Source: Rotaria sordida
Lineage: Eukaryota; Rotifera; Eurotatoria; Philodinida; Philodinidae
Assembly (NCBI GenBank): GCA_905250125.1
Contig: CAJNOL010000026.1
Coordinates: 250,666 to 314,665, forward strand
DNA length: 64,000 bases
Direction: 5' to 3'
Shown: piece by piece, positions 44,245 to 56,700 of the stretch
How positions within the stretch are numbered: position 1 is the first letter of the stretch
Layout: each line of letters starts with the position of its first letter
The notes under the pieces: model-generated
Told to the model about the DNA's origin: nothing
What the model saw: the letters and a program-made list of their open reading frames with translations, nothing else
Database searches by the model: none
Made by a program: the position numbers and the translations under genes

Positions 44245-47200
44245 GATTGTAGGTAGTCACAAGTTATTTCTAGTCAGTAAAACTTCAATGAGAACGATGA
44301 TGATGAATGTGATTATAATGAATATTTCTGCTTACTTTTATACTCCAACCAGAGTAGTATAACGACGATAACCCCTCGACTCAGTCAAGCGTATATAGCG
44401 TAAACATTTTTTTTTCTATAGATTTATGGCTAAAAATATTTTTTTCTTTTTTATTTCTCTCCTTATATTTGGTTGACAACGCTCTCTTATCACTACCGTA
44501 TAACCACCAATCACCTCATGCATCTGCCTAATTATACCTTTTTTTTTTGTGGTTACTTATTACCACATAGACCAATATACTAAACAAGAAAAAAACATTA
44601 TTTCTCTCTCTCATTAAATGTACTACGTCATATACAAGAGTCGCAAAAAAAAAATTAGTTATAGAGAAGATTGGGACCCAAATAAAGAGCCCATTCATTT
44701 TCATGACAATAGCTCAAGGTTTTCTATAAAAAATAAATGTCAGACTCTTCAGATAAATTACTGCTCGCCCATATTTGTTTATTTTTGATAATCGTTTAAA
44801 TTTAGATATGCTAGTCATCTTGAGTAAACAAATAATAATAAAGCATTATTATTATCTTTAATTTTTTATTGCAACGTACGCATTCTTTATACAATCATCA
44901 AAATAGAAAACATGATCAACATGTTATTAACGTTTTCTTGTGCAATAAAATCATCTCCTATTACACGCTGATTATCGCATAATTATATTTTGATATTAGA
45001 AATTTGCATACATTTTAGAGTCACATTTAAGTCAATGAAGGCTTTTTATTTCAGATTCTAATGTTTTATATGTATACATCAATTTTTGTTTGAGTCACAA
45101 TAGATAAAAAAAATAAAAATAATAAATTTTATGATCGATGAAATCATAATAGAAAGAAATTGTAAAATATTAAGTTTATAATTATTAAATTTGTTGACGA
45201 ATGCTTCACTTATGTAAAGAGTCGATTAATGACGTGGTTTTAGAAACGACAAATATTATATGTATATATAAATTAATGAGAGCTGCTAATATAAGTGGAG
45301 AAAAATTGGTCATATATATACGTATCTCGTATAACATCGTTTATATTAAAGGAATTATGAGAAAAATAATTGTTTCTCTAGTATGATATCTTATCAAAAT
45401 TTCCTATTCAATTGTTTATCATTTATATGAAACTAAGATTGATAGAATTGAACAAAAACTAAAAAAAAGAAAACATCGATTTTTCTATTTCATATCAGTA
45501 TAATGATTAGAATCAATATTGATATGTATCTTATTAAAGACTACAAACAAAAACAAAAATGATTTATGAAGCACTTCAATCTATTTCAATGGAATATATC
45601 AATAAAAAAGCTTTTTAATGGTGACTAGCTTGTTTTTTATATATTTCGATTTGTAGATAGACAACCGAGATATAAATAAACAGGCGATAATGTCACTTGC
45701 AGCATGATATATTGATGTTTTTTCTATTTATCTGTATAACCCTTTATAATATGAAAATATTAATATAATTATGTACGATTGAAAATTTTCTTCTTATTTG
45801 ATATATTTATTGAATAATAATACAACATATTTTGTTGCAAAATTTTCTAAGACCCAAGATTTTAATATAAACGTATTTGATCATAAGAAAAGCAGAGAAC
45901 TAATATTTTTAACCATCAAGCTTTTTTTTTGATTAGTGATTTTTCGTTATCTCTTCTGAGATATTTCTATACGGTTCAAACAGCTTCTTATCCACATTCA
46001 CCATTTTATTTTCAGCAATTAAACAAATTAATATATGATTAAAATAATTAGTCAATAGAGTGTGAGTGTATCTGTAGATAAACTATATATCCGTTTAAAA
46101 ATATGGTTCTTCTCTAGATCGACGACATCCTATACGCTAATTGGTTTGGTTGACAATGAGGAATATCAAAGAGTATCAAAGTGATATTGTGGTCGAACTA
46201 GAGTAGCATCTACACTTTATTGACAAATAATAATGTGAAATGAATATTGAAAAAAGTTAATGATTAAAAATACTGTCGTCGATAAAAGCAGCATAAGAAA
46301 ATATCTTTTTAGATAAATAGGTCGTTGTACGGCAATCAACCATGCAACCTTTGTCTAAATAACCTATATTGTTTAATGTAACAAAAGCGTCATTGTGATA
46401 ATTTACCTTTATGTGGATTAGTCATTAATTAATCAAAAATATCATTGTTTTTTTAATTAAAGAATCTTTTGTTTATCACTTAGATAATCATCGAATAACG
46501 ATTATAGGTACATTGTTATAGACTTTAAATAGCATTCGTATATTAATGAAATTGTTGAATACATATGTTGATATATCATAGCTAAACAACCTTGTGGATT
46601 GTATTATTCAATGTAAGCACAGACAATACTAGATTAAATAAAATTTTTAAAAATTTCATACAATACCAAATTTCTTTTACTTATTCTATAGAAGAATTAA
46701 TAATAAAAATGATAGTCTTTCAAAGACTTATTTATTAAGATTAACAAATGAATTTCACAAATCAATCGCAAAAATCATCATAGTTCGTTTAAATGTTTTT
46801 TTTTTTAATAAAAGAGCGAAAAATAATATTATTTCATATATGGATTGCAGAATATAATAAGTTATAAAAATTCATGTCATTTAATTCATTTTTTCAAGTA
46901 GAAAATTTATTAAAATACTTTTCACATTTGTTCTTAAATGATAACAGCAAATTTTTAACGCTCTTACATAATTTTGTACACGTGCAATACTATTCTCTTT
47001 GTTCTCCGCCTCTTTTCTGTTAATGTAAACGAACTACGTAGATATCAGCTCATACATATTTTAAAATGATAAGAATGAAAATAACGTCATAATCAGTATT
47101 GATCATTATTCTAGATTTCATCTTTCTTTGATATATATTTTATCGAAATAAAAGAAAACAGTTTAACTACGCATTTTGTCAAAATGACTTCAGCTTATTT

Positions 47201-48223
47201 ATATAAACATAGACAAAAAGAGAGAGAAATATGGTTGTCACGTGTTTATAAATTTTCATCTTTCTTTTTCACAATTCTGTCTACTTTGTACATTTCTATT
47301 TAATAATATTTAGGAAAACACAAAATATACAGTAAGAAAGATTTCTTTTTTAATTTTTGATCCCTTGATTTTCTTATGATATCTATTGAATATGAGTAGT
47401 TATGCAAAAAAAAAATACCCATTTTTTTTATCATATGCACATAATTTTAAAACAGTATGATTAAACCTTACAGAATTTAATTTTTTTTCTCCTTTTTTAA
47501 GCATAATCTCTGCAACAATAGTTGCTAACATGCTGAAATTTTTTATGGAGACAAAAGCCTATCGAATTCTATTATTAATGAAACTTTCAATCGGTTTAGC
47601 CCAACTTAACTAGAGTTATTAAGAAAATAGAGGGCCCGAAAAATTTTTTATGAAATTGAATTGTTTTTTTTTCAACTACTTTAAAGATTTTAAATTTTTT
47701 ATCAGCGGAAATGTTACACAAAGAAATGTTCTAGATGAAAATTGTGCAATTTTTGACGAATACTCAGAAGTTTTTCTTAATCTCTAACAAATGTGCTTTG
47801 TTTGATTAATAGTTTGAAAATACTATCTATCAGAAAATTTCATCTTTTTTTTAAATATGCATTTAGAACTAGAATAAAATTAGAAGCTAACATATATTTG
47901 TCATTACTATCAAATCCTACTCGAAAAGATAGATTTTTTAATCAAATTTCTATGAAAAAAAACCCGTTCGACACAAGAAATTTTGAAAAATTAAATTTTC
48001 GATTTTATACAACACACACTCGATACTGATTTCAATTATATGGGTATTTAAGAAGAGAAAAACAGCATTTTTTTAGTACAAAAATGTTCAATAGTCAAAA
48101 AAAAAAATTTTAAATCCTAATTAAATTATATGATATTGTATATTTAGAAAGCTGAGACGAAAATTAGATAAAATGAGTGTCTTTTATGTGATTGTGCCAT
48201 TTTGCTTCTCAAAATTGTGAATA
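44245..48223. other. Large AT-rich non-coding region
   Basis: About 4 kb upstream of the EF-hand gene. I find no exon chain, RNA gene or inverted element that I can support. Frames such as 45201-45386 and 47793-48029 are AT-driven and lack splice continuation. It should hold the EF-hand gene's promoter at its left edge. Confidence 0.5.
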
Positions 48224-48510
48224 TACGGTCGATGACAAAAGTTTAAGCAAATTTGTTTCTTTTCTTTTTTTACACATTTAAAGGTGTCAAATTTTTTTTT
48301 CACATGAAGAGGTACTGATCTGATTCAAGCGGTGATCTCTTTAATTTCTACATATTTCCAATACTACATAATGTAGTCGGCCTCTCTTACTATTTATATC
48401 ACCACTTGAATCAGATCAGTATCTCTTCATATGAAAGAGAAACCGAAAAAATAAATATGTAAAAAAAATTGAAAGAAACAAATTCAGTTAAACTTTTGTC
48501 GCCAACTGTA
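48224..48510. mobile_element. Compact fold-back MITE with TA ends, Tc1/mariner-like termini
   Basis: The left end TACGGTCGATGACAAAAGTT and the reverse complement of the right end TACAGTTGGCGACAAAAGTT match, continuing through TTTGTTTCTTT. Inner blocks also pair: CATRTGAAGAGRTACTGATC with TGATTCAAGYGGTGAT. Arms are about 130 bp with almost no loop. GACAAAAGTTTA is typical of Tc1-type ends, and TA sits at both edges. Confidence 0.85.
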
Positions 48511-48931
48511 AGTTTAAAAAGAAAATACCCTATGAGACAGATTTTTTCTTACAGAATTTTATTAAAAATGTACACAAGTTATGAACGTAATAACTTGATT
48601 GGTAAACATTCTGTATGTAAATCAAATGATAAACGAGCACGATTATTATCTATTTACTAAGATATAATTGATAAATTTTGGTTTATTAATCAATAATTTG
48701 TTAAAGTATTTATTTCTCTATTAAAGATTTTTCAATGGGATATTCTAAGAAAGATTCCATATATATGATACGATAAAGGTTATTTAGAAATAGAGATGCT
48801 TTTATTTCTTACACTATCAAAGAATGCTCTTTCCAATAGTAGATCCAGCTTTTTTTATTTCTGAGCTCGAATCTACGACAGGTGTGTAAGGTGATTAATA
48901 TTTGATCAGGTGAATGAATGATATTTTACAT
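48511..48931. other. Gap between the MITE and the next gene
   Basis: About 420 bp of AT-rich DNA downstream of the minus-strand gene that ends at 48932. The 63-codon frame at 48469 overlaps the MITE and is rejected. Nothing else is supported. Confidence 0.5.
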
Positions 48932-49804
48932 TTACGTTTGAGAAAAAAATTGATCAAAAATTTGTTGTCGCCGTAAAATGATACGTAAAATTGATTGTTT
49001 TTGTTTATAAGATAATTCTTGATTAAGAATATGATTATTAAAATTAATTTCAATTCGATGACATGAACATTTATTAGTATAGTCAATTTTTTCAAGTAAA
49101 TCATTAATATTTGGTTTCATACCTAATTCATTTTTATCTTTAAAATATATATAAATTTTATTTGAAAGATTTAATGATTGACATGAAATTATTGTTTTAT
49201 CAATAGATGATAGAGATGTATTTGTTGTATTATTAGATGAACATTTTAAGTTTATTGTAGGTTTAAATGAATCAAGAATACGTTGAATTAATTCACTTTT
49301 TGTTGTTTCAATACTTTTTGTATTTGATGATGAAGATAATTGACTAGATGTATTTGAAATTTGAATATCAGATTTAGTTAAATTTTGTTCAGAGATTCTA
49401 GAGAAATATATTTAGAAAATGAAAATCAATCATGTTATACTAATACTTATGATCAAGAGTGGAGAGTTCAAGAGAGTTTGTCGTTAGATTTGTATTATTT
49501 TTATTTTCTTTCGGATAGATAGAAGACTAGAAAAATTGATTTTTAGTGTAATTTTTGTAAGATTTTTCTGTTACTATTGGAATACCGATAATGATTCTTC
49601 AGGTTGTATTAAGAAATTTTGTTCGATTCTATTTTGTTTGTTAATTTGATCATGTGAAGCATCAAGAGAATTTATTGGAAGTAATTTCCGATATTTATTA
49701 TTTTCATCTAGAATATATACAATGAGTATGTTATATTATAATAAACAAAAAAATTATTATTTTTAATCATTACATATATCGAAATCTTTATCTTCATTAG
49801 ACAT
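48932..49804 (-). CDS. Unidentified protein, Ser/Asn/Thr-rich with a compact C-terminal domain
   Basis: Four exons (49804-49774, 49707-49586, 49526-49447, 49397-48932) join in frame to 232 codons, with introns of 59-66 bp. I do not recognise it. Residues 1-110 are polar and probably disordered, with Ser, Asn and Thr runs (TSSQLSSSSNTKSIETTKSE). From about residue 110 it looks folded: SELIQRILDSFKPTI, then KIYIYFKDKNELGMKP, NINDLLEKIDYTNKCSCHRI and a helical end with KQKQSILRIILRRQQIFDQF. The ATG at 49804 is 270 bp from the start of the plus-strand gene at 50075, so the pair may share a bidirectional promoter. There is no signal peptide or membrane segment. Confidence 0.6.
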
Positions 49805-50074
49805 TCTGTTACGAATATGTCATAATCAGTCATATTAAGAAAATAAACGGCAAATAAATTTCATTCATGTGATATAAGGCGCCTTGTTCTTGGCGCTTTC
49901 AATGTATTGTATAAAAAAAATAATCAACAAGATGTTATATTATTTAATTTTATAGCAAGTACTTTAATAAATAGTTTTCTGTATAGATTGTTGATGATAA
50001 TGATCTTTTTATGAGGCACCATTTTGTCAGAAGAATTTTGATATTTATTGATTTTCATTTTAGATTGAATAAAA
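49805..50074. promoter_or_regulatory. Likely bidirectional promoter
   Basis: A 270-bp gap between two divergently transcribed genes. It contains the near-palindrome AAGGCGCCTTGTTCTTGGCGC at about 49876-49896, with GGCGCC and GGCGC words that stand out in AT-rich sequence and could be a factor-binding site. This is an inference from position. Confidence 0.4.
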
Positions 50075-50753
50075 ATGATGGCTAATGATGAACGAAAATT
50101 AGCTACATCATCACTCATACCATTAGAGATCGATCCTGGTAAAAAAAAAATAACGATTTAACGTATTTTTCAACTTTGATAAACATTTTAGCAAGTATAT
50201 TGAGTTTATCAAAAGGTGTTATATTTGATACAATTGTTCATAATGTTGAATATACATTCAATAATCGACGTACAGATCCTTTACCATGGAAACTTGTTGG
50301 AATGTCTCTCATATGTGATCCAAGTCGAAATAAAAAATATATGCAAAAACTTCAAAAAATGCAGGTAAATCACAGATTAACGTTCAGAAAGTCTTTTTGA
50401 TAGAAAATTTTTCATTCTACAAAATTCTTGCGTTTGTTTTTTCTAATAATTTTCATTGTTTAAACGAAATTTAAAATGTTATAGTCCTTTGATCTCGAAT
50501 TCAAGTTGAAATTTTGATGTTTTTGGCTTTTTTTTCTACTTTGTTTTTGTATGCAAGAAAAGTTACTTATTATGTATTAAGGTCATAGTCACATAGTTGC
50601 TACGACTCACTAGAATAAGTGCTATTGTAAAAGGTGATAGTTATAATGAATAGAAGTAATGACTCATTTTGATGCATTCGTGACACTTACCTAATCTTGA
50701 TTTTTGTTTTTGTTTTTTTTTGATTTCAGCTTATACATCGTAGCTATTTTTAG
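50075..50753 (+). CDS. Unidentified: small gene, or first exons of the gene at 53772-59300
   Basis: Exons 50075-50138 and 50192-50364 are convincing (spliced in phase, balanced composition): the protein begins MMANDERKLATSSLIPLEID and continues SILSLSKGVIFDTIVHNVEY to DPSRNKKYMQKLQKMQ. After a 365-bp intron, the acceptor at 50728-50729 opens either a last exon ending at a TAG (50751-50753), giving 86 codons, or a 10-base microexon (50730-50739) before another donor. The microexon restores the frame of the exon at 53772 and would give one protein of 1051 residues. I do not recognise the sequence and cannot choose between the models without transcripts. Confidence 0.5.
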
Positions 50754-50790
50754 TAATAGTGATTTAACTCATTGTTCTTATTCATATATA

Positions 50791-51648
50791 GTGAAGGACA
50801 AACGATTAGAACAGTTGTATTTTTGAGTTTTCTGCTCGATGGCAATAGCTAGGAAGAATCCGAAAAAACATTTGAGTAGCGGAAAGGATTCTCTATCAAG
50901 ATTGGTGGATCTGAAAACTCTAATACAACGACTTGAATGGAGATTTCTCAAGGGGAAAACGACGTACTCCCATACTCTGCACAGTTCGTATAGTCCGACT
51001 GAACTCTGTGGACTCCCGAAGTACAGGGAGTACAAAGGGAAACGAGGTACTCTTGTACTCCTGGGACTCCCACTGTACTTCCAGAATCCAGGGAACACAG
51101 AAGTATTGGAATAAGTCGTTTCTCCTTCAGGATTTTTGGAAGACCAAGATCCGACAAAACCAGTTTTATGGCATCCATTTGAAGCTTTTTCAAAATGATT
51201 TCATTGATAGAGCAAAATGAGATGTCTTGACTTTCGTCATGACTTCTCTTCATCGAACTGCATTCAATTTATAGAAGATCCAAGAAGTATTTTTCTTTTG
51301 TTTTTATAAAAATTTCAGTGATGTCGCTGTGTTTGATGCTTTGAGACCTTCTATATACTAAATGCAATTCGATGAAGAAAAATCATGAAGAAAGTCGAGA
51401 CATCTCATTTTGTGCTATCAAATAAAACCATTTCCAAAAAGCTGCAAATGGATGCCATAAAACTAATTTTAGGGATCTTAATTTTCCAGACATCCTCATC
51501 CAAGCAATTTTATTGGAGTTTTAGATTCATCGATCCTAATAGAGAATGCTTTCAGCTACTCAAATGTTGTTTTTTTTAGATTCTTTCTTGCTATTATCAT
51601 CGAAAAGAAAACTCAAAAATATATCTGCTCTAAACTTATGCCCGTTAC
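50791..51648. mobile_element. Fold-back MITE with TA ends and an inserted word patch
   Basis: The left end GTGAAGGACAAACGATTAGA and the reverse complement of the right end GTAACGGGCATAAGTTTAGA match loosely, then strongly through TATTTTTGAGTTTTCT, AAAACAWCATTTGAGTAGC, TTTTATGGCATCCATTTG and CAAAATGAGATGTCT. Arms meet near 51300. The left arm has about 165 extra bases (50945-51110) made of GTACTCC/GGAGTAC words with no partner in the right arm, suggesting a later insertion. TA flanks both ends. Confidence 0.8.
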
Positions 51649-53771
51649 TATAGTTGTAAAAGAAAAAGAGATTAATTTCCAAACTGAATGTTTACTAGCG
51701 ATGGTGTTGAGCTTGACGACTGTGAGATGAGATGATCAGAAAAAGAAGTATACTTACTCATAGATACTCTAACAGCTTATTAATGATGATCTTTTGCCAA
51801 AGGAACCTATACATCGTATTAAGAGTGTAAAGAACTACGAAGTAGCCGATAACAGTGAAGAACTTTTATTAAACATAAATCAGTCTTCGGCATGGATTAA
51901 ATTTTTGTGACTCAACCCGATTTGAGCTGGAATATAGTATCGACCATTCTCCTTTTTCTCTTGAGAGAATCAATTTCTCAATCTTTTTTTTTCTTCCTTT
52001 CATTTCGTAGTTGAAAAAAAAGGATATGTCCCTGACATTTCGCCGATATTCCGAAATTAGGACAACACAGTCATGTGATAGAATGTTTTCTTGTTTGTCT
52101 TTCTTTTCTTATGTATACAACCTGCAACCTATATGGGACCATGGACCATACAATGCACTAGTTATGCGTCGTTGTCCAAAGTCAACAAAGAAAAGTCAGT
52201 GGAGTAGAAGAAAAGGTAGTGTAATACATAACTCCTTCTTTTACCAAGCTTTTCTACGCTCTCTTATAGAACTTTTAAATGAAAAAAAACCATTCCGAGT
52301 GTCTTTTTAATCTGCAAAATGTTCAGACTTCAGATCTATCCTAAAGTTCAAAAATATTTTCGTAACCCAATCTCATCCGACCTGATATGTACTATGATGT
52401 TTTTGTGACTCGATCTGACCCGACCCAACTCGAGGTCTGACTCGAGTTAAACACTGACACAAATGTCGAGAGCAACACTTCTGGACTTGATGATTAGCAT
52501 TCTAAGTGGACATTATAAATCCATTATCATCTATGTGAAATATATAAATCTGAAAAGTATATGTCACACTTTTTTTAAACACATGTTTTCCTTCATTCGT
52601 TTTATTAATCCATTTCCATAATCTGTTAGTAATATTATACCATAATATAGTCTATAGTGTCTTCTAGTGAACATTCAAGTATGATGATCAAATAATAAAA
52701 ATTCGTTTCAGAAGAAATGATTAAACAAATAATTCCTCAACATGAATTTTAAGACCAAAGGACTATCACATTTACTCAATCATGCAATTACGATAATCAA
52801 ACAAATGGGAAAAATGAAGAAAACTTCTTTTAACAATAGTTTGCTGAATTTTCAAATATGTCAGTAAAATTCAGCATCTTTCGATATATGTTTCAGAGTT
52901 CTACAAGAAATATTTATGACAAAAATCTTGAAATAATCAATGAGAAAATATTGGACAAAACCCTTATCGGACAAGATTATGTGATTGTTCTTTTTTCTAA
53001 TTCGATACACCCTAATTTTGTTTGTACTCTTCAACTTAGAAGTCACATCATTTTGTTTACAATTAAATTCTGCACCCAAAAGTGCAAGAATGATTGTTTA
53101 ATATATCAAGTGTTGTTTTGAAAAAAAAAGTATTTTTCTGAGATGCGTACAAAAACAACCACTAAATGTTAATTGCACGCTATTTTTTCTCATAAATAAT
53201 ACTAGCAGAAATCTTGAAAAGGTGGTGGCAGTAGTAAGCACAAAATTCTATATCCATGGATGCTAACTACGTTACTTTTTGGATTAGTCTTGATGAAGAC
53301 TGAAGAAGATAGCAGTTAGACGATTAAACATGTGTTCATACTTTTGATTTTTACTGCAATAATCAAAACTTACGCAACAATTTTGTAGAGTGAAAAACTC
53401 TCTATCAGATAATTTCCTGAGAGTATATTTGAGTAGAAAAAAAAAAGAAAATGATTTTTGTTTCATTTAATCTGTACCACCACCTCTCATCATATCCATT
53501 TGAATTTTATCTATTTTGTTAATTTGTAAGTCAATAAGATGTATCGTATTCGATGAATATACAATGATTCTAATTCTCAATTACCTTAGTCACTATCTGA
53601 GAACAGAGCAAAAACACTCTCGATTTATTATTTTCCTTTTATATATACAGATGATAAAGTATCTCAATGAACATATTAGAAAATCGATTGTGAATGATGT
53701 TTTGTTTTTCTGTTAGAAACTAGAACTTATTTTTCGTTGTTTTCGATATCTAAACTAGTGTGTTCCATCAG
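51649..53771. other. Non-coding remainder between 50753 and 53772
   Basis: Either intergenic DNA or part of a 3-kb intron. CGACCCGA-type word patches occur at 51905-51945 and 52375-52460 (GACCCGACCCAACTCGAGGT). Frames at 52011, 52858 and 53284 lack splice continuation and are not called. Confidence 0.4.
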
Positions 53772-56700
53772 TTATATGTACACAAATATATCATTCAAAA
53801 CTTGTAAAAACAGAATCCGGTGCATTGACAACACCAGGACGAAAAATTGTTATTCCAACTGTTCTACGTAAACGATTAACAGGTATTATTATCTGTCGAT
53901 CAATCGATGAATTATTATATATGGAATCTTCAAATACAGAAAATGTTCATTTTATACAATATAAAGTAAAGAATTTTTCTTTTATTTGATAAAGATATAA
54001 TTTTATTTATTCATAGTTATTATCTTATGAACGTATTGCAACACGTGAAGTTGTAAATGGACCAAAATTACCATCAATTGGAGATAAAATTATTGTAGAA
54101 TTATTATAATCATAATTGATTAATGATAGAAAAAACTTTTTTTTTTGTGTTAATTTAGAAAACAGTTTTTGATTTTGAACTAACTCAAAATAATGGTTTT
54201 CCACGACAATTATTACCTGTTGCAATAATATCATTTGCAAGACAAGAAGGTTGTGATTTATGTTTATCAATTCGAAATTTTCTTAAATTAGATGAACATA
54301 AAATATTCGATAAGTAAGAAAAACAAACGATGAAGAAGACTACAGCAATTATCTTATTTTTTTAAATTTTATTCATATGAATAGATCATATCTTGTAACA
54401 TCAACAAATGTTGAATTCGATCGTTTACGTGAAGAACAAGAAAGAAAAGAAGATGCCGAAGCTGAACAAGAAGTAGCTTGGGAAAAAATTCAACCACGAC
54501 AACCACTTGCTGATTTATCGAAAAAGACTACTGGTATTGTTCAATCTTCATATCTCTTTTTTTCTTCGTTTTTATGAAACACGATCTAAAAATATTGTCA
54601 AAACATATGTGTAAAAAACGTGGTTCCTCCCTCCACAAACCGTGACAGACGCTAGTCAAATAGAGATCTGCAAGAACACTCTTAATTCCAGTCATCGGAT
54701 CCTGAACCAACAGGAAAAAAAGCTACCGAGACTGGGACTAGATCAGATTTATTGGGACTATGACTGAATCCAATGAAAATAAGTTACTGGGACCAAAAAA
54801 ACTTGGTCCCCTCCTACCGCATCTTTAGTCACAGATTGTAACAGATATTGTTCATACACGATCACAGACCATATATTAATAACGTCTCATTAAACTACTT
54901 TCTTATTGCATTTCTGAATGATTAAGTAAAAGAATGGTGAAGAGGTGTGTGTCCCAAAAGACATAGAATAAAATGATCTCCCTATGATTAACAACAAAAG
55001 TTGGATCGTGTTTCATATTTTAATCCCAAATGTGTTGTGTTAACAGTATTTTTAGTATATTTATTTCTGCTTGTAGATACTGGAAATGCTCGATCAACAT
55101 CGACACCACAACCACATCCACGTATACCACCTTTGACAATAAAAATTCATCGTCCACCAGAACAACCATTAAAACCAGTTGTTTCCAGTGTACCACTTGA
55201 TTTAAAATTTCAATGTTTAGTTAAATTGGATAGAATTGATTTATCTATGTATAATATTAGTAATTTATCAACTATATCACAAACAAAAAATAAAAAGTCA
55301 AATGAATCATCAATATCATCAGATGTAATCAATAATAAAACAAAACCATTTACTATTAGTAAATCACATGAACACCATAAACCATTGAAACGTTTAAATA
55401 CTTCAGAACCAAAAAAACAATTAACTCGTTCTTCCGAAGTTTCCAAAGAAAAATCTAATGATAAATCACTATGTATTCGTTTATCAACAAATAATATAAC
55501 TAGATCATTGACTAAAGATACAATAAATAGAAGTTCATCATCTATTTCGTCAATGTCATCAATATATGCTCCAAAACGAACAGGTTTGTTTAAAAAAAAC
55601 CTTCTATTGGTAGAAAATTTGTCTATGTTTTTTTTTCGTAAATATTTTATTTTAATAGTTGAAAAAGATGTACCCAAAAAGAAAGTGAAACGACCAATTT
55701 TACCACCTGAATATCGTTGTTCAATCTCATTGTCACGAATTGATTTATCCATGTACAATCTTGATTTACCCGCTATTGTTACTTCATCTAGTCCTTCTTC
55801 TATGGATATCGAATCGATAGTGACAAGTAAAATGATTTCTATTTAAATAAATTTTATACTATGATTTTCATTTTTAGCATCGCCATCTGATTCAACGTTA
55901 TCTGAACAACAAGAACAATCTGCAAATGTACCAGTCGAACAAGAAACTGATCAAGGTAAACAATATATGATTGAAGTTTAGTGTGAGATGATTTTCTAGA
56001 TATATAGTGTCCGGAAAGTAACTAAACAAAGAAAAATTTGAATATCTCCGCCATATTTCGATTATATAGGCTGATATTTTTACTACTAATACAATAGTGT
56101 TCATAGTTCATATTCATAAGAGAAATATTGTTAAAAATCCTTTTTAAAACATTTACAACTGAATTTAACAAAGAACTGTAACGTTTTTACAAATTATGAA
56201 AAAAAGAAATTTATTCTCTTAGCCAATAATAAACGACATCTAATTTTTTTCGATTAATTCTCCACAGTAGTGTCGCTCGGACTCATATTTATATTACAGA
56301 TTAGAGTGCGGCAGTTCAATAAAAAACTCGAACCTAAACTGTGGAAATAAGTACTGTAGAGCCGTTAAAGGAACTGAAACCACTAAATCATTCGATCGAT
56401 AGAAAATCCTTCAGTCAATATCGAAAAATCTTCATTTTTTCATGCTTGAGATGAAAGATGTCCCTATACAGTGGGTACCAAAATTATTCAACAAGATTTA
56501 GTTTCAACTTTTTTCTGCTGCTGTAAACTCTAGAAAGAATCGAAATAGTAATTTGAATAGAGAAAATGATTTCCAACAATAATATACGAAAATAAAAATT
56601 ACTATCCGATTCCCAAAAAAAAGGATTTTAAAAAACCAAAACTTTTGTTTTTCAACGCCTAGAGCGTGTAAATGTAATTTTATTTAGACTACATAGAATG

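Noticed and set aside
52011-52310. 99-codon plus-strand frame
   Set aside because: Begins in an A-rich run, has no domain and no splice partner, and sits among repeat patches.
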